A stretch of DNA of 64,000 bases. Source: Vannielia litorea. GTDB lineage: Bacteria; Pseudomonadota; Alphaproteobacteria; Rhodobacterales; Rhodobacteraceae. The stretch is taken from contig NZ_QTNQ01000004.1 in assembly GCF_018424695.1 (NCBI RefSeq), forward strand, positions 50,136 through 114,135, given 5' to 3'. The notes beneath the pieces were generated by a model that saw only the letters and a list, made by a program, of their open reading frames with translations, made no database searches and was not told the origin of the DNA. The position numbers were made by a program, and so were the translations under genes. Shown here one piece after another: positions 18,037-25,985 of the stretch. Numbering within the stretch: position 1 is the first letter of the stretch; each line of letters starts with the position of its first letter.

Positions 18037-19512
18037 ATGACACATGATTCCGCCTCCCCGATCGACGGCCAGGGTCTGCCCGCGCTGGAGGCACGTCTGC
18101 GCGAGGATCTGGCGTTTCTGTGCTGGCCGGGCAAGGACTGGGTGCCGCCGCGCGAGGGTGTGAGCGACGTGGTGATCATCGGCGGTGGCATGTGTGGCAT
18201 GGTGGCCTGGATGGCGCTGAAGACCGGCGGTATCCACAATATCCGCATGCTCGACCGCGCGCCCGAGGGGCTGGAGGGCCCCTGGCTCACCTATGCCCGC
18301 ATGGAAACCCTGCGCTCGCCCAAGGAGCTGACCGGCCCGGCCTTTGGCCACGGGGCGCTGAGCTTCCAGGCCTGGTATCGCGCGCAGTTCGGCACCGCGC
18401 AGTGGGAGGCGCTGTATCGTATCCCGCGCCCGATGTGGATGGACTACCTGCAATGGTACCGCAGGGTGTTGGAGATCCCGGTGGAGAACGGCGTCTCTGT
18501 CGACCGGGTGGAGCCTGAGGGAGATCTGCTGCGGCTGCATCTGTCCGGCGCGCAAGAGGCCTCGATCCTCACCCGCAAGCTTGTCTTCGCCACCGGGCGC
18601 GACGGCACCGGGCAGCCGAACATCCCCGGTTTCGTCGAGACGCTGGACCGCAGGTATTGGGCGCATAGTGCCGACGAGATCGACTTTGCCGCGCTGAAGG
18701 GCAAGCGCGTGGCGGTCGTCGGCGTGGGCGCCTCGGCTGTGGACAACGCGGCAGAGGCGCTTGAGCACGGGGCCGCCGAGGTGCGCCACCTGATCCGCCG
18801 CAAGGAGATGCCGACGATCAACAAGATGATGGGGATCGGCAGCTTCGGCTTCACCGCCGGATACGCCAGCCTGCCGGACGAATGGCGCTGGCGGTTCATG
18901 CAGTATTCCTTCGCCACCCAGACGCCGCCTCCGCATGGCTCGACCCTGCGGGTGAGCCGCCATCCCAATGCGCACTTCCATTTCGGCAAGGCCGTGGACT
19001 CGACCGTGGAGCGTGACGGCGCGGTGCAGGTGGGCTTTGCCGACGGCTCTTCCTACGAAGCGGATTTCGTGATCCTCGGCACCGGCTTCACCATCGACCC
19101 GCTGTCGCGCACCGAGTTTGGCGAGGCCGCGGGCGACATCCTGCTGTGGCAGGACGTCTATGCACCGCCCGCCGAAGAGCCCTCGCGCGATCTGGGCCGC
19201 TTTCCCTACCTCAACGCGGATTTCACCTTTCGCGAGAAGGTGCCGGGGCAAGCGCCCTGGCTCGCCAATGTCTACTGTTTCAACTACGGCGCTTCGGCGA
19301 GCCTGGGCAAGGTGAGCGGCGACATTCCGGGCATTTCGGAGGGGGCCGCCTGGATGGCGCGCGAGATGGCGGCGACGCTTTATGCCGAGGATGTGGAGAC
19401 GCATTGGCAGGCGATGGTGGAATACGCCAAGCCCGAGCTCGACGGCAGCGAATGGGAGCCCAGCGAGCTGGGGGCCGAGGAAAAGCAGGAAAGAGAGGGG
19501 AAAGTGGCCTGA
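18037..19512 (+). CDS. Class B flavin monooxygenase-like FAD/NAD(P) oxidoreductase
   Basis: 491 residues with two dinucleotide-binding motifs. The FAD site is VVIIGGGMCGMVAW near residue 45, and the NAD(P)H site is GKRVAVVGVGASAVDNAAE near residue 225. Between them is PNIPGFVETLDRRYWAHSADE, with the HS pair that precedes the second Rossmann motif in FMO/N-hydroxylase-type enzymes. This fits the two-Rossmann class B group (Baeyer-Villiger, N-hydroxylating, FMO). The start at 18037 follows AGGAAAG; extension to 17980 was rejected. It overlaps the next gene by TGATG. Substrate unknown; the opine dehydrogenase and polyamine-type importer nearby suggest an amine. Confidence 0.8.
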   Translation: MTHDSASPIDGQGLPALEARLREDLAFLCWPGKDWVPPREGVSDVVIIGGGMCGMVAWMALKTGGIHNIRMLDRAPEGLEGPWLTYARMETLRSPKELTGPAFGHGALSFQAWYRAQFGTAQWEALYRIPRPMWMDYLQWYRRVLEIPVENGVSVDRVEPEGDLLRLHLSGAQEASILTRKLVFATGRDGTGQPNIPGFVETLDRRYWAHSADEIDFAALKGKRVAVVGVGASAVDNAAEALEHGAAEVRHLIRRKEMPTINKMMGIGSFGFTAGYASLPDEWRWRFMQYSFATQTPPPHGSTLRVSRHPNAHFHFGKAVDSTVERDGAVQVGFADGSSYEADFVILGTGFTIDPLSRTEFGEAAGDILLWQDVYAPPAEEPSRDLGRFPYLNADFTFREKVPGQAPWLANVYCFNYGASASLGKVSGDIPGISEGAAWMAREMAATLYAEDVETHWQAMVEYAKPELDGSEWEPSELGAEEKQEREGKVA

Positions 19513-19982
19513 TGGCTCTGGAGACCACCTCATTGAACAGCGCCGGTATCGGCGCGGACAACCCGGCTGTGAAGGCGCGCGCTAACATCTTCGAGATGAC
19601 CCAGGAGGCCGAGGAGGCGGTTCTGCGCCCGAAGGATGCCGGCCCGTGGTCACACGCCCTGCGCGCGGCGCTCGCGGCCCGGATCGCGGTGCTGAACGGC
19701 GAGGCCGATCTGGCCACGCGCTACGCCGAAGGTGCCGAAGAGTTCGCCCCGCTCGCCGACCCGGATACGGATGGCACGGGGCAGGGGCTGGCCGAGGTTG
19801 TGGCCTTCATGGACAAGGTCGCAGCCGACACCCGCAACATCGCCGCCGAGGACATATCGGGCCTTCGTGCGGGTGGCGTGGCGGATGCCGACATCGTCCG
19901 CCTCTGCGAGCTGAACGCCTTTCTCGCCTACCAGATCCGGGTGATCGCCGGGCTGCGCCTGATGAAGGGGGCCTTCGCATGA
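19512..19982 (+). CDS. CMD/AhpD-like helical protein lacking the CxxC motif
   Basis: 156 residues, mostly helical. It begins MALETTSLNSAGIGADNPAVKARANIFEMTQ and contains SHALRAALAARIAVLNGEADLATRYAEGAEEF, resembling the carboxymuconolactone-decarboxylase-domain partner proteins found in tandem with AhpD-like peroxidase-related proteins (the Avi_7170/Avi_7169 type pair). It has no CxxC, so it is not itself a peroxidase of AhpD type. Start ATG overlaps the flavoprotein stop (TGATG), and its end overlaps the next gene by ATGA, so strict co-translation is expected. The family assignment is tentative; the pairing is visible. Confidence 0.6.
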   Translation: MALETTSLNSAGIGADNPAVKARANIFEMTQEAEEAVLRPKDAGPWSHALRAALAARIAVLNGEADLATRYAEGAEEFAPLADPDTDGTGQGLAEVVAFMDKVAADTRNIAAEDISGLRAGGVADADIVRLCELNAFLAYQIRVIAGLRLMKGAFA

Positions 19983-20569
19983 ACAATGTGATCCGCAAGT
20001 TCACCCGCAACGTGCCGCACTGGCAGCCGCGCGTGAAACCGGTGGACCTTCAGGAGGCCACCGAGGCGCAGCTCGACGCGCTCAAGGTAACGCCCTCCAA
20101 CACCAAGGTTTCGGACTATGTGCTGACGCTGGCGCATGATGTCGAAAGCCTGAAGGTGCGCTCGCCGCTGTTCAATGCCATCATGTACGACAAGGGCGGG
20201 ATGAGCCGGGCGGAGCGGGAATTGGGCGCGCTGGGGGCCTCGATGGTCAACCACTGCATCTATTGCGCCGCTGTTCATGCCATGCGCCATGCGCAGCTTG
20301 AGAAGTCGACCGAGGTGACCGACAAGCTGTTTCGCGATGGCGCGAAGGCCGAGCTGGGCAAGCGTGACCGGGCGATCTTCGATTTCGCGGTTGCGCTGTC
20401 GGAGTGCCCATCGCAGGCCGGGCCGGAGCATGTGGCAGCGCTCAAGGAGGCCGGGCTCGACGAGGCCGAGGTGCTGGATCTGATCCTTTCGGCCTCGCTC
20501 TTCGGCTGGGCCAACCGGCTGATGCACGTGCTGGGAGACCCGGTGCGGATTGACGACTCCGGGGCGTGA
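19979..20569 (+). CDS. AhpD-like peroxidase-related protein (CMD domain)
   Basis: 196 residues. The AhpD signature E-x11-C-x2-C-x3-H is complete: E81, C93 and C96 in NHCIYCAAVH, H100. In AhpD these residues form a redox-active disulfide relay used to reduce peroxide through a partner. It has additional N-terminal (NVPHWQPRVKPVDLQEATE) and C-terminal segments typical of the peroxidase-related subgroup. It overlaps the CMD-like gene by ATGA; together with the flavin monooxygenase-like gene they may deal with peroxide released by uncoupled oxygenation. Confidence 0.85.
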   Translation: MNNVIRKFTRNVPHWQPRVKPVDLQEATEAQLDALKVTPSNTKVSDYVLTLAHDVESLKVRSPLFNAIMYDKGGMSRAERELGALGASMVNHCIYCAAVHAMRHAQLEKSTEVTDKLFRDGAKAELGKRDRAIFDFAVALSECPSQAGPEHVAALKEAGLDEAEVLDLILSASLFGWANRLMHVLGDPVRIDDSGA

Positions 20570-20653
20570 TCCTCGGGGTCCTGTATGGCGAACGAGTTTC
20601 CGTTGAAATGTCGTAGAGTGGATTGAAATATTGCAACCGACGAAAGGGTTGAT

Positions 20654-21751
20654 GTGAGCAAGAGGGTAGGACTGGCAGGCGCGGGCTCGATCGCGTTCGG
20701 AACGGCGGCGCTGCTGCACGAGGCGGGTCATGACCCGATGCTGTGGTCGCCCTCGGGCGCGGGCACGGCGGAGCTTGCCGGAGGCGCGGCCCTTGTGGCG
20801 ACCGGCGCGCTGGAAACGACCCTGACGCCCCGAATTGCCGACAGCGCGGCGACCTTGGCGCGCGAGAATGACGTGCTGATGATCGCCCTGCCGGGCTACG
20901 GCCACAAGACGGTGCTGGACGCGCTGGCCCCGCACATCGAGCCGCGCCATCAGGTGATTGTCTCGTCCCACGCCTCGCTGGGCGCGGTCTACTTGATGCA
21001 GCTTCTGGCCGAGCGCGGTGTGAGCGTGCCAATTACCGCTTGGGGCACGACGATCTGCACCGGGCGGCGGCAGTCGGGCACCGAGGTGAAGGTGAACACG
21101 GTGCGCAGCAAGGTCGATCTCTGCACCGTGCCGGAAGACTCCTCGGAGGAGGCGTTGGCGCTGTGCCAGGAGCTCTTCGGCGACCGCTTCCAGCCGCGTG
21201 ACGGGCTGCTGGCAATCTCGCTGTCCAACCTCAACCCGCAGAACCACATGGGCATCGCGCTGGGCAACATCACCCGGATGGAGCGCGGCGAAACCTGGAG
21301 CCAGGGGCAGAACGTGACCCCCAAGGTGGGCCGACTGCTGGAGGAACTGGACCTCGAAAGGCTGGCCATCGCCAAGGCGCTGGGGCTGGAGGTCAAGACG
21401 ATCTTCGAGCATTTCCACCTGTCGTTTCACGTGCCGGTGGCTTCGATCTCGGAAATGAACCAGGAGATGCACGCCCAGGGCAACGGTGGCACCGGCCCGG
21501 CCACCGCCGACAGCCGCTATGTGACCGAAGATGTGCCCTATGGGCTGGTGCTGACCGCCGCGCTGGGCCGGCTGACAGGCCATCCCGCTGAGCTTCACGA
21601 GGCCGGCATCCGGATCTTCTCGGCCATGTATGGCCGGGATTTCGAGGCCGAAAACGAGATCCTGAAGGCGCTGGAGCTGGACCGTTTCAGCCTCGACGAC
21701 CTCAAGCGGGCCGCGAAAACCGGGCTGCTGCGCGCGCCCGCCCGCGCCTGA
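20654..21751 (+). CDS. NAD/NADP octopine/nopaline dehydrogenase family protein (opine dehydrogenase)
   Basis: 365 residues. The N-terminal Rossmann motif is GLAGAGSIAFGTAALLHEAGHD, and the C-terminal helical domain carries NLNPQNHMGIALGNITRMERGE, matching the conserved N-P-x-x-H catalytic region of opine dehydrogenases. These enzymes join or split an amino acid and an alpha-keto acid through a secondary amine. The start is GTG at 20654; an ATG two bases earlier is immediately followed by a stop. The 84-base gap before it holds a weak promoter-like TTGAAA-17-AAATAT (20603-20631). With an importer directly downstream, catabolism is more likely than synthesis; no nicotianamine-synthase-like gene for an opine metallophore is present. 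Confidence 0.85.
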   Translation: MSKRVGLAGAGSIAFGTAALLHEAGHDPMLWSPSGAGTAELAGGAALVATGALETTLTPRIADSAATLARENDVLMIALPGYGHKTVLDALAPHIEPRHQVIVSSHASLGAVYLMQLLAERGVSVPITAWGTTICTGRRQSGTEVKVNTVRSKVDLCTVPEDSSEEALALCQELFGDRFQPRDGLLAISLSNLNPQNHMGIALGNITRMERGETWSQGQNVTPKVGRLLEELDLERLAIAKALGLEVKTIFEHFHLSFHVPVASISEMNQEMHAQGNGGTGPATADSRYVTEDVPYGLVLTAALGRLTGHPAELHEAGIRIFSAMYGRDFEAENEILKALELDRFSLDDLKRAAKTGLLRAPARA

Positions 21752-21814
21752 CGCCAAGACAATGAGACCATAACCAAGAAGAAGCAGGCCACTGGACCAA
21801 CAAGGAGAGAAGAC

Positions 21815-22924
21815 ATGTCGAAACTGATCTACAACCGCCGCCGTTTCCTCGGCACCGCCGCCGCCACCGGCGCGGCGCTGGCCTCACCCGCCTACCTGCG
21901 CCGCGCCATGGCGCAGGGCAGCGGCGAGGTGAACATCTGGACCTACAACGACTTTGTGCCCGACGCCTTCCGCGAGCAATTCGAGGCCGAGACCGGCATC
22001 AAGGTCAACGTCCGCCTCGTTGACGACCAGGGCAAGCAGTTCAACCTGCTGGCTGCCGAGCAGCCAAACCCGACCGTGGACATCATGACCGTGGCGGGCC
22101 ACCGCTTTTTGCAGTTCATCGACAGCGAGCTGCTGGCGCCGCTCGACACCGACCGTCTTTCCAACTGGGGAAACATCAACCCCACCTTCTCGGAAAGCGA
22201 CTGGGCCACGATCAACGGCAGCAAGTGGGGCGCGCCGATCCTCTCGGGGATGGAAGTGCTTTCGTACAACTCCGACATCGTGAGCGCGGAAGAGGCGATG
22301 ACCTGGGACACGCTGTTCAGCGAAAAATACAGCGGCCAGACCGCCTACATCATCCAGGACATGATGAGCATCGTCATGCTGATGAAGGGCTATGACGGCA
22401 ACATGGTCGAATACATGGACGACCCGGAGAAGGCTGCCGAGATCGTCGAAGAGGCCAAGACCTTCCTGATCGAGCACAAGCCGCTGGTGCGCAAGTACTA
22501 CGACGGCGGCGCCGAGTTCCAGCAGATGATGGTCAACCAGGACATCGTGCTGGGCCACTCCTGGAACGGCCCTGCCGCGGCGCTGATCAACGACGGCTTC
22601 CCGCTGGGCATGACGATCCCGCAGGAGGGTTCCTACGGCTTCGTCTACACCTTCAACATCGCAAACAATGCGCCGAATGCGGACAACGCCTACACCTTCC
22701 TCGACGCGCTGCTCGCCTCGCCGGAGATCGGCGCCGCGATGACCAAGGCCTCGGGCTTCATCTCGACCTACAAGGGGGCCGACCAGCACCTGACGGAGCT
22801 GGAGCGCAAGTCGACCTCCTTCCCCGAGGAGCAGCTCGCCAACCTGCAGTTCTTCCGGGCGGAGGCCAATGACATGAAGTACGGCCTCGTCGATCCGGCC
22901 GTTGAGGCGATCAAGGCCGCCTGA
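21815..22924 (+). CDS. ABC transporter substrate-binding protein, polyamine (PotD/PotF) type
   Basis: 369 residues with a twin-arginine signal (NRRRFLGTAAATGAALA) and cleavage probably after RRAMAQG. The mature part starts EVNIWTYNDFVPDAFREQFEAETGIKVNV, as in PotD/PotF-type receptors; later landmarks are NWGNINPTF and GMEVLSYNSDIV. Periplasmic. It heads an importer of receptor, two permeases and ATPase, and is separated from the permeases by a GC-rich stem-loop. The ligand may be a polyamine, an opine or another cationic amine; sequence alone does not decide. Confidence 0.9.
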   Translation: MSKLIYNRRRFLGTAAATGAALASPAYLRRAMAQGSGEVNIWTYNDFVPDAFREQFEAETGIKVNVRLVDDQGKQFNLLAAEQPNPTVDIMTVAGHRFLQFIDSELLAPLDTDRLSNWGNINPTFSESDWATINGSKWGAPILSGMEVLSYNSDIVSAEEAMTWDTLFSEKYSGQTAYIIQDMMSIVMLMKGYDGNMVEYMDDPEKAAEIVEEAKTFLIEHKPLVRKYYDGGAEFQQMMVNQDIVLGHSWNGPAAALINDGFPLGMTIPQEGSYGFVYTFNIANNAPNADNAYTFLDALLASPEIGAAMTKASGFISTYKGADQHLTELERKSTSFPEEQLANLQFFRAEANDMKYGLVDPAVEAIKAA

Positions 22925-22937
22925 GCCATTCCCACAA

Positions 22938-22970
22938 CCCTGCCCCTGTCCCGCCCCGCGCGGGGCAGGG
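22938..22970 (+). promoter_or_regulatory. Stem-loop after the polyamine-type receptor gene
   Basis: CCCTGCCCC (22938-22946) pairs with GGGGCAGGG (22962-22970). The loop itself holds the 14-bp palindrome GCCCCGCGCGGGGC (22953-22966), so two alternative folds are possible. Located 13 bases after the receptor stop and before the permease genes; probable mRNA stability element. Confidence 0.6.
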
Positions 22971-22997
22971 GCGCTGACACGCGCGAAAGATCACCCG

Positions 22998-23984
22998 ATG
23001 ACCTATGAAGCACCTGCACGGCAGGACGGACCAGCCGCGGCGCAGACAAGCGCCGACCGGACCTTCTGGGGCCGCCTGGCCGGCTGGGGGCCGTATCATG
23101 CGCTGATGCGGCTGGCGACGGCTTCGCCGCGCCGCCAGTTCCTGCTCCTGGCCGCCTTCCCGATCCTCTGGGTGCTGACCCAGCACCTCGGTCCGATGTT
23201 GCAGATGCTGCGGGTCTCGCTGACCGATGCCTACCCGGTTGCCCCCGGTGTGGAGCAAAGTTTCACGCTCGATAACTACGCCCGCTTCTTCGGCGACAGC
23301 ATCTTCTGGATGCCGTTCTTCCGGACTCTGATCTTTGCCGGTGTCTTCACCTTCTGCACGCTCATCATCACCTACCCGGTGGCCTACTTCCTGGCCCGCC
23401 ACGTCAGCCGCAAGAACCAGATGCTCTTTCTGCTTCTGCTGCTCATCCCCTTCTGGGTGGGCGAGATCGTGCGGACCTATGCGATCATGATCCTGCTGGG
23501 CAACACCGGTGCGGTGAACCTTCTGCTGAAGACCATCGGCCTGATCGACCGGCCGATCCCGTTCATGTACACCAGCTTCTCGATGGGCGTGGGCATCGTC
23601 TACCTCACCGCGCTCTACATGTTGCTGCCGCTCTACTCGGCGCTGGAGAAGCTGCCGAAAAGCATGAACGAGGCTGCCGCCGACCTCGGCGCAGGCGCAT
23701 GGACCCGGTTCCGCCGGGTGTCGCTACCGTTGACGATCGAGGGGATCTCCTCGGGGTGCACGCTGGTCTTCCTGATCTCCACCGGGTTCTACGCCACCCC
23801 GGTGCTCCTGGGCGGGCCTTCGACCACCGTCTTTGCCGAAACCATCGCCGGCTTCTTCCACGTGGCGGGCGATGAATGGCCGACGGGTGCGGCCTTTGCC
23901 ACGATCATGTTCATGGCCGCGCTGCTCATCACCGCCACCTTCCAGAGGCTGATGCGCATGCTGCGCAAGGGAGAGAACGCATGA
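22998..23984 (+). CDS. ABC transporter permease, PotB type
   Basis: 328 residues, with a ~30-residue hydrophilic N-terminal extension followed by six membrane helices (first FLLLAAFPILWVLTQHLGPML). The EAA coupling loop reads LEKLPKSMNEAAADLGAGAWTRFRRVSLPLTIEG. It pairs with the next gene's product as the membrane channel of the polyamine-type importer. ATG at 22998 was chosen from the GAAAGATC upstream; an in-frame extension back to 22902 would overlap the receptor gene and its stem-loop. It overlaps the next permease by ATGA. Confidence 0.93.
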   Translation: MTYEAPARQDGPAAAQTSADRTFWGRLAGWGPYHALMRLATASPRRQFLLLAAFPILWVLTQHLGPMLQMLRVSLTDAYPVAPGVEQSFTLDNYARFFGDSIFWMPFFRTLIFAGVFTFCTLIITYPVAYFLARHVSRKNQMLFLLLLLIPFWVGEIVRTYAIMILLGNTGAVNLLLKTIGLIDRPIPFMYTSFSMGVGIVYLTALYMLLPLYSALEKLPKSMNEAAADLGAGAWTRFRRVSLPLTIEGISSGCTLVFLISTGFYATPVLLGGPSTTVFAETIAGFFHVAGDEWPTGAAFATIMFMAALLITATFQRLMRMLRKGENA

Positions 23985-24784
23985 ACGACCGCCCCGAGCT
24001 GTTCCGCGGCAACCGGATCTTCCTGAGCTGCATCTACTGGGCCTTCGTGCTCTACGTCTTCGTGCCGCTGATCCTGATGGTGATCATGGGCTTCAAGGAC
24101 TCCAACTTCATCGGCTTCCCGATCCGCTCCTGGACGCTGGAATGGTACACTGGGGTCTTTGCCGACGCGGAGGTCATATCGACGTTCGGCTACTCTGTCG
24201 CTATCGCGGTGCTGTCGACGCTGATCTCGGTCTTCGTCGGCACCTGGATCGCGGTGCTGCTGGAGGGGCGCAAGTTTTTCGGGCGGATGGCCATGTTCGG
24301 GCTGACGGTGTTGCCGGCGCTGGTGCCGGGGATCATCTCGGCCATCGCCTTCCGCATTTATGCCCGCTACCTCGGGATCGAGCCCGGCATGGGCGCGATC
24401 ATCTGGGCCCACGCGGTGCATAACGTGCCTTTCGTGGTGCTGGTGGTCATGGCGCGGCTGTCGACCCTGCCGAAGAGCCAGATCGAGGCGGCCCGCGACC
24501 TTGGCGCCGACCCGCTCATCTCCTTCATCCGGATCACCCTTCCCTACCTCGTGCCCGCCATCCTCGGGGCCTCGATCTTCTGCCTGCTGCTGTCGTTCGA
24601 CGACTTCGTCCGCTCGTTCTTCCTCGGCGGCTACGATCCGACCCTGCCGGTGCTGATCTTCGCCAAGCTCCGCTCCGGCATGAGCCCGGAAATCAACGCC
24701 ATCGCCACCGTCGCGCTGGTCCTGACCGCCGCCATCGGCATCTGGGCCGAGCGCTTCACCCGCCGCATGAACAAGGATAGCTGA
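23981..24784 (+). CDS. ABC transporter permease, PotC type
   Basis: 267 residues with six membrane helices, first at IYWAFVLYVFVPLILMVIMGF. The EAA loop is LSTLPKSQIEAARDLGADPLISFIRITLPYLVPAI and the following helix contains LLSFDDFVRSFFLGG, a signature of the PotC/PotI group. It overlaps the PotB-type gene by ATGA, and the ATPase gene follows after 3 bases. Confidence 0.95.
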   Translation: MNDRPELFRGNRIFLSCIYWAFVLYVFVPLILMVIMGFKDSNFIGFPIRSWTLEWYTGVFADAEVISTFGYSVAIAVLSTLISVFVGTWIAVLLEGRKFFGRMAMFGLTVLPALVPGIISAIAFRIYARYLGIEPGMGAIIWAHAVHNVPFVVLVVMARLSTLPKSQIEAARDLGADPLISFIRITLPYLVPAILGASIFCLLLSFDDFVRSFFLGGYDPTLPVLIFAKLRSGMSPEINAIATVALVLTAAIGIWAERFTRRMNKDS

Positions 24785-24787
24785 GCC

Positions 24788-25873
24788 ATGACCGATCAGA
24801 CACCGCTTGCCCGCATCGAGGGGCTGTCTAAGCATTTCGGCGCGACTGTCGCGCTGGATAACCTGACGTTGGATATCGCCCAGGGCGAGTTCGTGACCTT
24901 CCTCGGCCCCTCGGGCTGCGGCAAGTCCACGACACTGCGCATCCTCGGCGGCTTCGAGCGCCCGACCAAGGGCCGGGTGATCCTCGACGGCGAAGACGTG
25001 ACAAACCAGCCGCCCGAGCGGCGCAACGTGAACATGGTGTTCCAGGATTACGCCCTCTTCCCGCATATGACCGTGGCGCAAAACATCTCCTTCGGGCTGG
25101 AGCTGAAGGGCATGGGCAAGGCCGACATCAAGCGTCGCTCCGACGAGATCATGTCTTTCCTGGAGCTCGATGCCTATGCCGGCCGCTACCCGGTGCAGCT
25201 GTCGGGCGGTCAGCGGCAGCGGGTCGCGCTGGCCCGGGCGCTGGCGCCTGACCCGGCACTTCTGCTGCTCGATGAACCGCTGGGCGCGCTCGACGCAAAG
25301 CTGCGCGGGCAGGTGCAGCAGGAGCTGAAGTCGATCCAGCGGCGCACCCACAAGACCTTCTTCTTCGTCACTCACGACCAGGAAGAAGCGCTCACCATGT
25401 CCGACCGGATCGTGGTGATGAATGCCGGTCGGGTGGAGCAGGACGGCACGCCGGAAGAGCTCTACTTCCGGCCCGCCAGCCGCTTCGTGGCGGAGTTCAT
25501 CGGAGAAACGAACTTTCTTTCGGGCCGGGTGCGCGGCGTCGAGGGCGATAAGGTGGTGATGGATTGGGAAGGCACGACCATCACCGGCAAGGCCCCGGCC
25601 ACCCTGCCGGACGCAGGCACACCGGTCACCGCATCGGTCCGGCTGGAAAAGCTGGGCTTCCATGACACGCGCCCCGAGACCGGCAACGCCGTGCAAGGGC
25701 GCGTGGTGGGCAAGACCTTCCTCGGCTCGCGCATGGCGATGCAGATCGCGGTGGGCGACAAGGGCGACGCGATGCTCAAGGCCTACGTGGATGCCGAGAC
25801 CGGCCAGGCCGTCGGCAACGAGCCGGTGTGGATTGGCTGGGAGGCCGACAACATGGCAGTGCTGAACGACTAG
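24788..25873 (+). CDS. ABC transporter ATP-binding protein, PotA type
   Basis: 361 residues: an ATPase domain with Walker A GPSGCGKST, Q-loop MVFQDYALFPHM, C-loop LSGGQRQRV, Walker B LLLLDEPLGALD and the switch histidine in FVTHDQEE. A C-terminal TOBE-type beta domain follows from about residue 275. PotA and related ATPases drive uptake through PotB/PotC channels. It is the last gene of the operon, and the next 112 bases contain the direct repeats before the membrane-protein/two-component operon. Confidence 0.95.
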   Translation: MTDQTPLARIEGLSKHFGATVALDNLTLDIAQGEFVTFLGPSGCGKSTTLRILGGFERPTKGRVILDGEDVTNQPPERRNVNMVFQDYALFPHMTVAQNISFGLELKGMGKADIKRRSDEIMSFLELDAYAGRYPVQLSGGQRQRVALARALAPDPALLLLDEPLGALDAKLRGQVQQELKSIQRRTHKTFFFVTHDQEEALTMSDRIVVMNAGRVEQDGTPEELYFRPASRFVAEFIGETNFLSGRVRGVEGDKVVMDWEGTTITGKAPATLPDAGTPVTASVRLEKLGFHDTRPETGNAVQGRVVGKTFLGSRMAMQIAVGDKGDAMLKAYVDAETGQAVGNEPVWIGWEADNMAVLND

Positions 25874-25901
25874 GGCAGAGCCTGCCGACTGGCCAAGCCC
25901 G

Positions 25902-25934
25902 ACCTGCACAAAACCTGCACAACACCTGCGCCAC
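25902..25934 (+). promoter_or_regulatory. Three 11-bp direct repeats ACCTGCACAA, candidate response-regulator box
   Basis: ACCTGCACAAA, ACCTGCACAAC and ACCTGCGCCAC follow each other with exact 11-bp spacing (starts 25902, 25913, 25924), about one helical turn. OmpR/PhoB/CreB-type regulators bind tandem half-sites at this period. The only such regulator nearby is encoded at 27502, in the operon that starts 52 bases downstream, so autoregulation is the simplest reading. Confidence 0.55.
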
Positions 25935-25985
25935 GGCTGCACCCCTCATGACCGACGCTCCAGGCAATCGACAAACCTGGAGAGC

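Noticed and set aside
20654..21751. Opine metallophore (staphylopine/pseudopaline-like) biosynthesis
   Set aside because: An opine dehydrogenase is present, but no nicotianamine-synthase-like gene or TonB receptor is in the window, and the neighbours fit uptake and oxidation.
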